Positions 1 through 6,214 of a DNA stretch of 6,532 nucleotides are shown in pieces. Source of the stretch: Methanosuratincolales archaeon (GTDB taxonomy: Archaea; Thermoproteota; Methanomethylicia; Methanomethylicales; Methanomethylicaceae); the NCBI GenBank assembly GCA_937930465.1, contig CALGKV010000150.1:1-6532 (forward strand), read 5' to 3'. Under the pieces are notes generated by a model, which worked only from the letters and a program-made list of their open reading frames with translations, had not been told where the DNA came from and searched no databases. Numbering within the stretch: position 1 is the stretch's first letter; every line of letters starts with the position of its first letter. A program made the translations under genes and the position numbers.

Positions 1-256
1 TAAAAACCTCTTCGGCGTCTATTAGGTTGAATCCTGCAACCGGAACGCTCCTCGAAAAGAGGAACTCTCTCTTCCACTCGCTATCCAATATGGTTCTTAC
101 AATCTTTTCGGTTGCATCCATCCCATCAATCTCGACATCTGTGATTTTGACTTTTAGGAGACTGATCCCTGCTGCAGTGAGTAGCACCATGGGGGTCTTC
201 CCTTTCTTGAAATGGTTCACCTTTCCCCCGCAAACAGAGATCGAGATATGCTCCAT
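1..256 (-). CDS. DUF99 (UPF0215) family protein, endonuclease V-like; 3' part missing
   Basis: The reading frame runs off the left edge, so only about 85 N-terminal residues are present. Two family signatures are visible: IDGMDATEKI near residues 43-52 and VAGFNLIDAEEVF at the window edge. These match the conserved DG-x-DAT and AGFN-x-x-D blocks of the DUF99/UPF0215 family, whose fold resembles endonuclease V (family knowledge); its role is likely in nucleic-acid repair or processing, but the substrate is not shown here. I chose the ATG at 256 because AAAGGGG lies 7-8 nt upstream of it; a GTG one codon earlier (259) is possible. The frame stays open upstream to a TAA near 353, so a longer N-terminus using an alternative start cannot be excluded. 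The residues before the AGFN block read SRSVPV, where many homologues, as I recall them, have an Asp-Gly pair. It lies 135 nt downstream of cdc6 on the same strand and could be co-transcribed or have its own promoter. Confidence 0.8.
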   Translation of the reverse strand, partial: MEHISISVCGGKVNHFKKGKTPMVLLTAAGISLLKVKITDVEIDGMDATEKIVRTILDSEWKREFLFSRSVPVAGFNLIDAEEVF

Positions 257-295
257 CACAAGAACCCCTTTGCCAGAAACAAGAGATTGCTTGCC

Positions 296-304
296 AATTA
301 TGAA
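296..304 (-). promoter_or_regulatory. Possible TATA box for the DUF99 gene
   Basis: On the minus strand TTCATAATT is centred at about 300, which would put a transcript start near 274, upstream of AAAGGGG (264-270) and the ATG at 256. The element is a poor match to the archaeal TATA consensus. The rest of the cdc6-DUF99 gap (257-391) has no other gene; a pyrimidine-rich ACCCTTTTCCT tract (minus, about 369-379) just after the cdc6 stop could help terminate cdc6 transcription. Confidence 0.3.
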
Positions 305-391
305 GTGATCTTTTCCGATAATCAGCCTTTCGGAGTCTACCAGGAAGAAGCCTTAAATTGGTGCCAATTAGGAAAAGGGTAGCCTGCATGC

Positions 392-1594
392 CTACATCCT
401 AACAAATGGCTCAAGCCGTGGGTCGTCCTGCAACGCTTCTTTCAGGTTCTTCACGGATATGCTGAGGCTTACCACCTTCGTTCTGCCGTACCTGCCTTTG
501 CTCACAACCTTGGCGTTCGCTATCCCTAGCATGTCCAGCTCGTTGATAAGGTCGCTCATTCTTCTTTGGGTGAGCGGCTCAAGCCCCATGTTCTTGGCCA
601 ATTTGCAATAGATGTCGTAGAGCTCGCCTGTTGAGCCGCCCTTCGGACCCCCCTTACCGATGATTTTTAGGCTCAAGATTAGGAGCTTGGAGTGGAGGGG
701 CATCGTCCTAATTACTTCGACCACCCTGTCCTTCTCAATCTCCCTTTGGGCCATCCTGACGTGGTCTTCAGTGACTTTCGTGTCCCCGTTCCTCTCGGCT
801 ATCTCCCCTGAGATGCGCAGTAGATCGAGTGCCCTCCTGGCATCGCCGTGCTCTTTAGCAGCCAGCGCGGAGCAGAGCTTGATCACGCTCCTTTCTAAAG
901 TGTTCCTGTTGAATGCGACGGCAGCCCTCTTGCTGAGTATGTCCTCCAGCTCAGAGGCATCGTAAGGCGGGAAGACCAGCTCCTCCTCTCCTAGACTACT
1001 CCTTACCCTTGGGTCTAGGTATTCCATGAACTTAAGATCATTAGTTATCCCCACTATCGAAATCCTGGTCTTGCTCAGCCTCTGGTTTATCCTGGTGAGG
1101 TCGTATAGCGCCTTGTCTCCCGTCTTCTTAACAAGTGCATCCACCTCATCCAGGACTGCGAATATCATCCTTTCGGACGAATCAACAAGGTTCACGAATC
1201 TCCTGAACACCTCCGAGGTCGAGAGCCCCGTAAAAGGTATCCTCTCCCCCACAGACTCGCACAGATCAGCCAGGACCCGGTAATTTGTGTCATCATGCTT
1301 GCAATTTATGTATGCACATCCCAGACTGACCCCTATCTTTCTTCCTTCGTCCTCTATTTTCTTCAGCACATACTTAGTGACCGCCGTCTTGCCAGTCCCA
1401 GGGACTCCGTAGATGAATATGTTCGAGGGTCTCGCACCCTTCAGGGAAGGCGCAAGGATCTCTGCGAGCCGGAGTATCTGTTCCTCCCTGTGCGGCAAGT
1501 CGTTCGGTATGTAGTCTGGTCTCATTATCTCCCTGTTTGCAAAGATCTTCGCGCTTAGCACTCTGCTGAAAAGGTTCTCTAGGGGGTCCGTCAT
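392..1594 (-). CDS. cdc6: Orc1/Cdc6 family replication initiator (AAA+ ATPase)
   Basis: This 400-residue protein is the archaeal initiator that binds origin recognition boxes and helps load the MCM helicase. In order it shows an N-terminal basic linker (1-50), Walker A GVPGTGKT (63-70), Walker B VLDEVD (147-152), sensor 1 GITND (182-186), the family block DPRVRSSLGEEELVFPPY (195-212) that includes candidate arginine-finger residues, sensor 2 region GDARRALDLLR (250-260), and a C-terminal winged-helix domain (about 295-400) with a basic wing SKGRYGRTK (365-373). Length is normal for the family, and all ATPase motifs look intact. I chose the ATG at 1594 although the frame is open to a GTG at 1735: GGAGAT sits 6 nt before this ATG, and a TATA box lies at 1639-1647, inside the longer frame. 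The extra 47 residues would be low-complexity. The gene diverges from the MFS gene, and DUF99 follows it on the same strand. The LGEEE-VFPPY block is typical of Orc1-1-like paralogues, but the paralogue assignment is tentative. Confidence 0.96.
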   Translation of the reverse strand: MTDPLENLFSRVLSAKIFANREIMRPDYIPNDLPHREEQILRLAEILAPSLKGARPSNIFIYGVPGTGKTAVTKYVLKKIEDEGRKIGVSLGCAYINCKHDDTNYRVLADLCESVGERIPFTGLSTSEVFRRFVNLVDSSERMIFAVLDEVDALVKKTGDKALYDLTRINQRLSKTRISIVGITNDLKFMEYLDPRVRSSLGEEELVFPPYDASELEDILSKRAAVAFNRNTLERSVIKLCSALAAKEHGDARRALDLLRISGEIAERNGDTKVTEDHVRMAQREIEKDRVVEVIRTMPLHSKLLILSLKIIGKGGPKGGSTGELYDIYCKLAKNMGLEPLTQRRMSDLINELDMLGIANAKVVSKGRYGRTKVVSLSISVKNLKEALQDDPRLEPFVRM

Positions 1595-1600
1595 GGCAGT

Positions 1601-1606
1601 ATCTCC
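1601..1606 (-). promoter_or_regulatory. Shine-Dalgarno of cdc6
   Basis: The minus strand reads GGAGAT followed by six bases and then the ATG at 1594. It differs at one base from the archaeal anti-SD complement GGAGGT and decides the start codon in favour of 1594 over the GTG at 1735. Confidence 0.75.
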
Positions 1607-1630
1607 AGGGGATGCATTTGAAGTAGTGGA

Positions 1631-1641
1631 TCCAGTAGAAA
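1631..1641 (-). promoter_or_regulatory. Mini-ORB-like site in the cdc6 promoter
   Basis: The minus strand reads TTTCTACTGGA, which matches TTTCCACTGGA, the core of archaeal origin recognition boxes as I recall it, at 10 of 11 positions. It overlaps the downstream edge of the cdc6 TATA box, where bound Orc1/Cdc6 could block its own transcription. No obvious G-rich ORB flank follows, and I found no second good copy in the spacer, so a chance match is possible. Confidence 0.25.
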
Positions 1642-1647
1642 TATAAG
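1639..1647 (-). promoter_or_regulatory. TATA box of cdc6
   Basis: The minus strand reads CTTATATTT, preceded by a purine-rich BRE-like GGAAAGAG. Its centre (1643) predicts a transcript start near 1617, giving a leader of about 23 nt that contains the GGAGAT ribosome binding site. It lies inside the frame of the longer cdc6 start, which argues against that start. Confidence 0.65.
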
Positions 1648-1934
1648 CTCTTTCCAAGCCTCCCCCATGGATTGAAATCCCTGACTGTTGTGGACGCCGC
1701 GCTACTTCTGGCGCCAAGTTCTGCGAGACTTTCACATAATGGTTTAAATTTTGTTACAACTCGCCACTTTTTTTTATGATGATGAGGATGGTTTCAATAA
1801 AGAAGTTCTCTCTTCAATATGCGCTAAATCGCCTACACTACACATCTAAAATGTTTCGGGTAAAAAGACTGCAATATTGTTTTTAATATCTTGGAAGTCT
1901 ACCCGTTATCGTCTATGCTGCGTCGAGTGGGTGA
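1648..1934. other. Divergent intergenic spacer between cdc6 and the MFS gene; AT-rich, candidate origin region
   Basis: No convincing gene fills this stretch. The cdc6-proximal half is mixed in composition and holds short palindromes: GGATT-GA-AATCC (1669-1680) and TGGCGCCA (1709-1716). The half from 1740 is markedly AT-rich, with TTTAAATTTT (1743-1752), a run of eight T (1768-1775), and CAATATTG (1872-1879) next to the MFS TATA box. Archaeal origins commonly lie beside cdc6 genes, and an AT-rich segment could serve as an unwinding element, but only one weak ORB-like site is seen nearby. A 36-codon frame (1776-1886) is discussed under findings. Confidence 0.3.
1880..1889 (+). promoter_or_regulatory. 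TATA box of the MFS gene
   Basis: TTTTTAATAT is centred near 1885, predicting a transcript start near 1911 and a leader of 24-33 nt, depending on the start codon. The perfect 8-bp palindrome CAATATTG abuts it upstream, in the BRE position, and could be a regulator half-site; this is speculative. Confidence 0.5.
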
Positions 1935-3083
1935 GTGCATGCCTTGATTTCTCATGTTTGGCGGGTCAACCTTGCGACAATGCTCTTCTTCACAATGATC
2001 CAGGTGGTCGTACCGCTCATACCTAGGTATGCGCTGACACTCTCCGCATCGCCTTTCCTGATAGGTCTAGCCGTATCCTCAATCTCCATTACTGCGATTT
2101 TCCTCCGCCCCGTCTCTGGCTTCCTGAGCGACACATGGGCGAGATCAGGGCTGATGGTACTGGGGATCGCCTTCGGATCTGCTGCCTATTTTGTTCTGTA
2201 TCTCTCTTCCGATATCTACCAGATAATGCTTGGGAGGATCCTTGAGGGGGCGGCGGTCGCCCTCTTTGTGCCGTCGTCGATGGCTAGTGCAGTCGATCAG
2301 GCCCCCGAGGGGAAAATAGGGGAGACCCTTGGGTGGAGGAGTTTGATGATAGGTCTTGGCTTCACCATTGGACCAGCTCTTGGCGGGTTCCTCGCTGAAG
2401 CCTTCGGATACGCCACTACATTCGGGATAACCTCGGCATTTATCCTCTCCCTCCTGCCCCTCGTGCTCTACAGGGAGCCAATGAGGGATAAGGGGTCCCT
2501 TTCGGTCTCGATAAAAGGTCTCTCCGAGAAACACTTTGTAGTTGCTTTCCTGAGCTTAGTCATATACGCGGTAGCTTGGATGGGCCTGCTCACGTTTCTC
2601 TCGGCTTACTTGAAGATAATCGGGTACGGCGATCTCCAGATTGGTCTATTCGTAAGCATCCAGGCAATATCGAGCCTCGCCCTAAGGATATTAGCAGGGA
2701 GGGCTGCCGACAGGAACCCTGGGCTGATGGCTTATGTCGGGCTTTTTACGATCTCGCTTGCATTCCTGCTCATAGCGATCAATCAGGACACCCCCTGCCT
2801 CTATTTCGATGCAGTGATCTTTGGTCTAGGGATAGGAATTTTTGTTCCCGGGTCGCAGACGCTTGCACTGGCTCATTCGCACCCGAATAGCAGGGGTTTT
2901 CTCTCGAGCATATACACAATGGGGATGGATGTAGGAGACATGGGGGGACCGCTGATATTCGGGGCTGTCATCCAGGCTTCCGGGAGTTACACTGAATCAT
3001 TCCTAATCGCCCCAGCTCTTACATTCTTTGCAGCGCTCGTTGTGATGGTTCCAGAACGGAGGGGCATACTAAAGGAAAATTAG
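1935..3083 (+). CDS. Major facilitator superfamily (MFS) transporter, probable efflux type
   Basis: A 382-residue integral membrane protein with about 12 hydrophobic segments, the usual MFS size. Segments one and two span roughly 11-33 and 41-60, followed by the loop 2-3 signature GFLSDTWARSG (62-72, motif A-like). Segment four carries RILEG with Arg101 (motif B-like). Segment five carries GLGFTIGPALGG (140-151), a GP-x-x-GG motif C typical of proton-coupled antiporters. A hydrophilic central loop (about 180-200) separates the two halves, and GRAADR (255-260) is the second-half counterpart of motif A. These features suggest export of a small molecule or drug by proton exchange (DHA1-like), but the substrate cannot be read from sequence. 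The start is uncertain: GTG at 1935 has GGGTGA directly against it, whereas TTG at 1944 has the same GGGTGA 9 nt upstream and would remove only three residues. It has its own promoter and is followed after 38 bp by xpb. It is not an obvious functional partner of the repair genes around it. Confidence 0.9.
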   Translation: MHALISHVWRVNLATMLFFTMIQVVVPLIPRYALTLSASPFLIGLAVSSISITAIFLRPVSGFLSDTWARSGLMVLGIAFGSAAYFVLYLSSDIYQIMLGRILEGAAVALFVPSSMASAVDQAPEGKIGETLGWRSLMIGLGFTIGPALGGFLAEAFGYATTFGITSAFILSLLPLVLYREPMRDKGSLSVSIKGLSEKHFVVAFLSLVIYAVAWMGLLTFLSAYLKIIGYGDLQIGLFVSIQAISSLALRILAGRAADRNPGLMAYVGLFTISLAFLLIAINQDTPCLYFDAVIFGLGIGIFVPGSQTLALAHSHPNSRGFLSSIYTMGMDVGDMGGPLIFGAVIQASGSYTESFLIAPALTFFAALVVMVPERRGILKEN

Positions 3084-3090
3084 ATTTATA
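3084..3090 (+). promoter_or_regulatory. TATA box of the xpb-bax1 operon
   Basis: ATTTATA begins at the first base after the MFS stop codon, and its centre (3087) predicts a transcript start near 3113. The xpb ATG at 3122 would then have a leader of under 10 nt. This fits the absence of a Shine-Dalgarno before that ATG and suggests near-leaderless translation. Confidence 0.5.
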
Positions 3091-3121
3091 CGTCCTGCAA
3101 CCATGATCAACAGGGCTCCAG

Positions 3122-4456
3122 ATGTTGATCCTCCGATATGAAAAGGGGACGGTGCTATCGGGTAATGTCCATGTGCCCCACTCGAGTTGGGATCCTGGTG
3201 CGAAATCTTACCGGAGCCTAGCTATCCGATACCGTGAGATTATCCGATACCTCGAGGAAACCGGAATGCAATTTGAGGATCGGGTCTTTGATCCGCCCCC
3301 ACACAGCAATTTCACGACTGAACTCATTCCAAGGAATTACCAGCTTGAGGCACTCGACGCATGGCTTGAAGCGGGAATGCGCGGTGTGGTGGTCCTGCCC
3401 ACCGGATCCGGGAAGACCATCCTTGGGGTGCTTGCGATCCAGGAGGCGAACTGCCCAGCGATAGTGGTGGTCCCAACGATAGATCTAATGGACCAGTGGA
3501 GGGCTAGGCTGTCCGAGGCGTTCCGTGCTGAGGTGGGCGCCTACGGGGGAGGCGAATCTGTCTTACGACCATTAACGGTTGCTACATACGACACTGCCTA
3601 TTTGAGAGCCGAGGAGCTCGGGAACAAGTTCCCCATGGCAATATTCGATGAAGTCCACCACCTTGCGTCGCCAGGCTATTCCCATATCGCCGAGCTTTAC
3701 GCCTCCCCTTACAGGATGGGGCTGACGGCGACCTACGAAAGGGAAGATGGTCTTCACAGCCGGCTACCCGAACTTGTCGGTCCAAAGGTTTACGAAAGGC
3801 GGGTCTCTGAAATGGCAGGAGTACACCTAGCCAACTTCCGGATTGAGCGGATCCAAGTCGAACTACCCCCTGCAGAGTCTGAGGAGTACGTGGGGGCGAT
3901 GGGGGTCTACAGGAGCTTCTTGAGGCGGCGGCGGCTGAGGATGCGTTCTCCCGAAGACTTCAGGCGCCTCGTAATGATGAGCGGAAGGGATCCGGAGGCC
4001 AGGGAGGCGCTGCTTTCGAGGATGAGGGCAATGGAAGTCGCCCTCGATTCAAATTCGAAGCTGGAGGCGCTGAGGCATATCCTAGAAAAGAACAGAGGCG
4101 AGCGGACCCTCATCTTCACCCGCCACAACTCTCTGGTCTATACAATCAGCAAAGCCTTCCTCATCCCAGCAATAACGCACGAGACCCCCAAGGAAGAGAG
4201 GTCGCGGATACTCAAGAAGTTCAGGGAGGGAACTTACAGCGCCGTGGTGACCTCCCGAGTCTTGGACGAGGGCATCGACGTGCCGGAGGCGTCTCTGGGG
4301 ATAATAGTCAGCGGGACAGGGTCGAAGAGGGAGTTTGTCCAGAGGCTGGGCAGACTCCTCAGGAAGAGCGGAAACAAGGAGGCAAGGCTTATTGAAGTCG
4401 TCTCGAGGCTCACCGACGAGTCAAGGATAAGCAGCAGGCGGAGGCGCGGCGTCTGA
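3122..4456 (+). CDS. xpb: Archaeal XPB (Rad25) family superfamily 2 DNA helicase
   Basis: This 444-residue protein is an ATP-dependent 3'-5' DNA helicase/translocase related to the XPB subunit of eukaryotic TFIIH. The N-terminal damage-recognition-like domain (1-60) starts MLILRYEKGTVLSG, close to crenarchaeal XPB starts as I recall them, and supports the ATG at 3122. Then come the Q-motif-like RNYQ (71-74), Walker A LPTGSGKT (92-99), the DEVH box (176-179), motif III TAT (202-204), and the XPB-specific RED motif (207-209). A basic thumb insertion follows (about 255-305, FLRRRRLRMRS), then IFTRHN (331-336), DEGIDVPEA (382-390) and motif VI QRLGRLLR (407-414). All catalytic motifs are intact and the length is standard. 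Its TGA overlaps the bax1 ATG by one base, so the two proteins are translationally coupled. In archaea XPB and Bax1 form a complex that unwinds and incises DNA at bubble structures, proposed to act in a nucleotide-excision-like repair pathway (established for family members). Confidence 0.97.
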   Translation: MLILRYEKGTVLSGNVHVPHSSWDPGAKSYRSLAIRYREIIRYLEETGMQFEDRVFDPPPHSNFTTELIPRNYQLEALDAWLEAGMRGVVVLPTGSGKTILGVLAIQEANCPAIVVVPTIDLMDQWRARLSEAFRAEVGAYGGGESVLRPLTVATYDTAYLRAEELGNKFPMAIFDEVHHLASPGYSHIAELYASPYRMGLTATYEREDGLHSRLPELVGPKVYERRVSEMAGVHLANFRIERIQVELPPAESEEYVGAMGVYRSFLRRRRLRMRSPEDFRRLVMMSGRDPEAREALLSRMRAMEVALDSNSKLEALRHILEKNRGERTLIFTRHNSLVYTISKAFLIPAITHETPKEERSRILKKFREGTYSAVVTSRVLDEGIDVPEASLGIIVSGTGSKREFVQRLGRLLRKSGNKEARLIEVVSRLTDESRISSRRRRGV

Positions 4457-5988
4457 TGCTCCCTTCCGAATTGCTGGTTTCAAGCGTCAAGGGAGGTGAG
4501 ATTTACCCGCGGTACCTCCACCCTAATGGAGACGATCGCGTACTCGCATCCCGCCTTATATTGCTCTACTCGAAGAGCAAGGGAAAGAAGAAATCCGAGA
4601 TCTCAGGCGCTGCCAAGGAGATGGAAGCAAATGGGTATGACTTCAGGGTAGTGAGGGGGCTTTGCGCCCTGCTCGACAGGCTTTCAGTGTTCGAAGTGAA
4701 GAGCCCCGTTGAACCTAGTGCAATAAGGGGAATCTTGTTCGATCACGGGGCGCCAGTCCTTGACGAAAATAAGCGCGAAGAGATATTAAGCAACGCAGCG
4801 GCAAGGTTAGGGGTTTGCCCAAAGGAGATCCTGGACTACATGTGGGCTGACCTCTCCGACGAGAAGGTCCTGGCTTCTTTCTCCGAGCCCTCGCCCGAAT
4901 CCCTTCTTGCCTCATACAATCTTTCTGCTACGCAGACTCTACTTTTCCGGGCAACCTTCCTCGAGGTCTCGGTGAAGGGGAATCCGCGTTCCATACTCAG
5001 CTCAATCAAGCGCCTAGGACTGATGTACACGATCAAGGCGGCTGATGGAGGCTCGGCATCGATAGCTATAGAAGGTCCTGCCTCGATGATAAAGCTGACC
5101 GAGAGGTACGGCACATCCCTCGCAAAGTTACTCCCCCATGTATTTGAGTCGGAAGATTGGGAGATACGCTCCCAGATCTCAAGCAGATCGTACGGAAGGA
5201 ATCATATACTCAACTTCTGCCTCAGCTCCTCCGACGGGATCCACTTCCCATGCTCCAAACACCCGGATGAGGGATATGACAGCTCGGTGGAGGAGTCCTT
5301 TGCGAGGCGTTTCAGGGCAATGGAGACCAAGTGGAAACTCGTTCGCGAGCCCGGAATGATCAAAACGGCAGCCGGGATCCTGGTTCCTGACTTCGCATTT
5401 GAGATGGGTGGTCGTAGGATCTACATGGAGGTGGTGGGCTTCTGGACCCCGGAGTATCTCGAGAAGAAGGCCTCTAAGCTAAACTCCTTGCCTCCTGGGT
5501 TCAGGTTCATTGTTGCTGTGGACAGGTCGCTCGCTTCTACCGATCGTTTCAGGAAAACAGGGGCTAATGTCGTGGAGTTCGATCGCGAGGTGCCGCTCAA
5601 GCCGATTCTTAGGATTCTGGAGGAAGCCGAGGGGTCTATTTCCATTGAGGAGAGGAAAAGGCTTCAAACCATCACAATCGAACCAACCTCCGACGTGATC
5701 GATCTGGCTGAAACAGCTGCGAAGCTAGGGATCTCCTGGGAGGTCTTGGCAGAAAGGCTTGCAGAATCGACTCCCAAAGGTTACCTGTTGGCAGGGAAGT
5801 ACCTGATCTCGGATCGGGTGGTCAGCGAGTTGCAGAAGATACTGTCGACGGGGAGAAACCTTGGCGATATTGAAGAAAAATTTAGGGTATTTGGTGTCGC
5901 TGAGGTTATTCCTGTCTTATCTAAGTTCGGCTACTCCGTCAGGTGGGCTGGCTTGTCGCCCAGCTCAGCCGAGGTCGTAAGAAATTGA
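4456..5988 (+). CDS. bax1: Bax1 nuclease, XPB partner (DUF790 family)
   Basis: This 510-residue protein matches the archaeal Bax1 family, the structure-specific endonuclease that binds XPB and cuts near single/double-strand junctions. The N-terminal part (about 1-140) and the middle (about 150-270) are expected to contact XPB and form a thumb-like region (family knowledge). The nuclease core starts at YDSSVEESFARRF (274-286), continues with ILVPDF (308-313), IYMEVVGFWTPEYLEKK (322-338), and FIVAVD (351-356). Asp312, Glu325 and Lys337/Lys338, with Glu279/Glu280, are the likely acidic and basic active-site residues of this PD-(D/E)XK-like fold. Residues 410-505 form a C-terminal helical region (DVIDLAETAAKLGISWEVLAERL at its start, 413-435) that looks like a helix-turn-helix DNA-binding segment; this is inference. 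The ATG overlaps the xpb TGA, and GGAGG (4440-4444) inside xpb can act as its ribosome binding site. It converges with tRNA-Glu, with only 16 bp between the bax1 stop codon and the tRNA 3' end. Confidence 0.93.
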   Translation: MLPSELLVSSVKGGEIYPRYLHPNGDDRVLASRLILLYSKSKGKKKSEISGAAKEMEANGYDFRVVRGLCALLDRLSVFEVKSPVEPSAIRGILFDHGAPVLDENKREEILSNAAARLGVCPKEILDYMWADLSDEKVLASFSEPSPESLLASYNLSATQTLLFRATFLEVSVKGNPRSILSSIKRLGLMYTIKAADGGSASIAIEGPASMIKLTERYGTSLAKLLPHVFESEDWEIRSQISSRSYGRNHILNFCLSSSDGIHFPCSKHPDEGYDSSVEESFARRFRAMETKWKLVREPGMIKTAAGILVPDFAFEMGGRRIYMEVVGFWTPEYLEKKASKLNSLPPGFRFIVAVDRSLASTDRFRKTGANVVEFDREVPLKPILRILEEAEGSISIEERKRLQTITIEPTSDVIDLAETAAKLGISWEVLAERLAESTPKGYLLAGKYLISDRVVSELQKILSTGRNLGDIEEKFRVFGVAEVIPVLSKFGYSVRWAGLSPSSAEVVRN

Positions 5989-6004
5989 TTCAACTTTGGA
6001 AGAC

Positions 6005-6099
6005 TGGTGCTCTGGCCGGGATTTGAACCCGGGTCACTGGCTCTCTTCGCCACAGGGCACGAAAGGCCAGTATACTTGACCGGACTATACGACCAGAGC
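6005..6099 (-). tRNA. tRNA-Glu(UUC) with a 17-nt intron and encoded CCA
   Basis: On the minus strand the acceptor stem GCTCTGG (6099-6093) pairs with CCAGAGC (6015-6009), followed by discriminator A and genomically encoded CCA (6007-6005). The D-arm GTAT...GTAT is wobble-rich, with the AGTCCGG loop typical of archaeal tRNA-Glu. The anticodon stem is CTGGC/GCCAG, the anticodon is TTC (complement of 6061-6063), the variable loop is TGAC, and the T-arm is CCGGG-TTCAAAT-CCCGG. The sequence is very close to tRNA-Glu of other archaea. Without the intron the anticodon loop reads CTTTCGA, the expected Glu loop, so the intron lies between positions 37 and 38. It reads out toward the bax1 3' end. No strong T-rich terminator is visible in the short gap. 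Confidence 0.95.
6043..6059 (-). other. 17-nt archaeal tRNA intron (position 37/38) in tRNA-Glu
   Basis: Removing these 17 bases restores the canonical CTTTCGA anticodon loop. The intron's CGAA can pair with TTCG of the anticodon loop (positions 34-37), and GCC/GGC inside the intron can close a small hairpin. Together these give a bulge-helix-bulge-like fold for the archaeal splicing endonuclease. The exact bulge sizes are ambiguous by eye. Thirteen of its 17 bases are identical to part of the neighbouring tRNA-Leu (see findings). Confidence 0.85.
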
Positions 6100-6125
6100 A
6101 TCGTCGCACTAAATTATCTGTAGCC

Positions 6126-6134
6126 TTTAATAAT
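6126..6134 (-). promoter_or_regulatory. TATA box of tRNA-Glu
   Basis: The minus strand reads ATTATTAAA, centred 31 bp upstream of the mature tRNA 5' end (6099), so transcription would begin a few bases before it. It is preceded by the BRE-like CCGGAAGGAAAA (6146-6135), which resembles the element before tRNA-Leu. Confidence 0.55.
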
Positions 6135-6181
6135 TTTTCCTTCCGGATTGCAGCGCCGAGTATGATCAAGCCCGGAAAAAG

Positions 6182-6192
6182 TTAATAGTATA
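6182..6192 (+). promoter_or_regulatory. TATA box of tRNA-Leu
   Basis: TTAATAGTATA is centred about 28 bp upstream of the mature tRNA-Leu 5' end (6215) and is preceded by CCGGAAAAAG (6172-6181), a good BRE-like purine tract. The expected transcript start is near 6213. Confidence 0.55.
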
Positions 6193-6214
6193 GTCAGGAT
6201 TGAAATCAATACTT

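Noticed and set aside
27..308. 93-codon open frame on the plus strand
   Set aside because: It is antisense to the DUF99 gene, whose frame carries recognisable family motifs; no promoter or ribosome binding site supports it.
126..389. 87-codon open frame on the minus strand overlapping the DUF99 gene
   Set aside because: It is out of frame with the DUF99 motifs, and its composition is unlike a folded protein.
1595..1735. 47-residue N-terminal extension of cdc6 from a GTG at 1735
   Set aside because: The cdc6 TATA box (1639-1647) and Shine-Dalgarno (1601-1606) lie inside it, the extension is low-complexity, and the protein from 1594 begins as the family usually does.
1776..1835. C/D box small RNA suggested by ATGATGA at 1776
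   Set aside because: No CTGA D or D' box follows within the expected length, so the ATGATGA is better explained as part of a simple ATG repeat.
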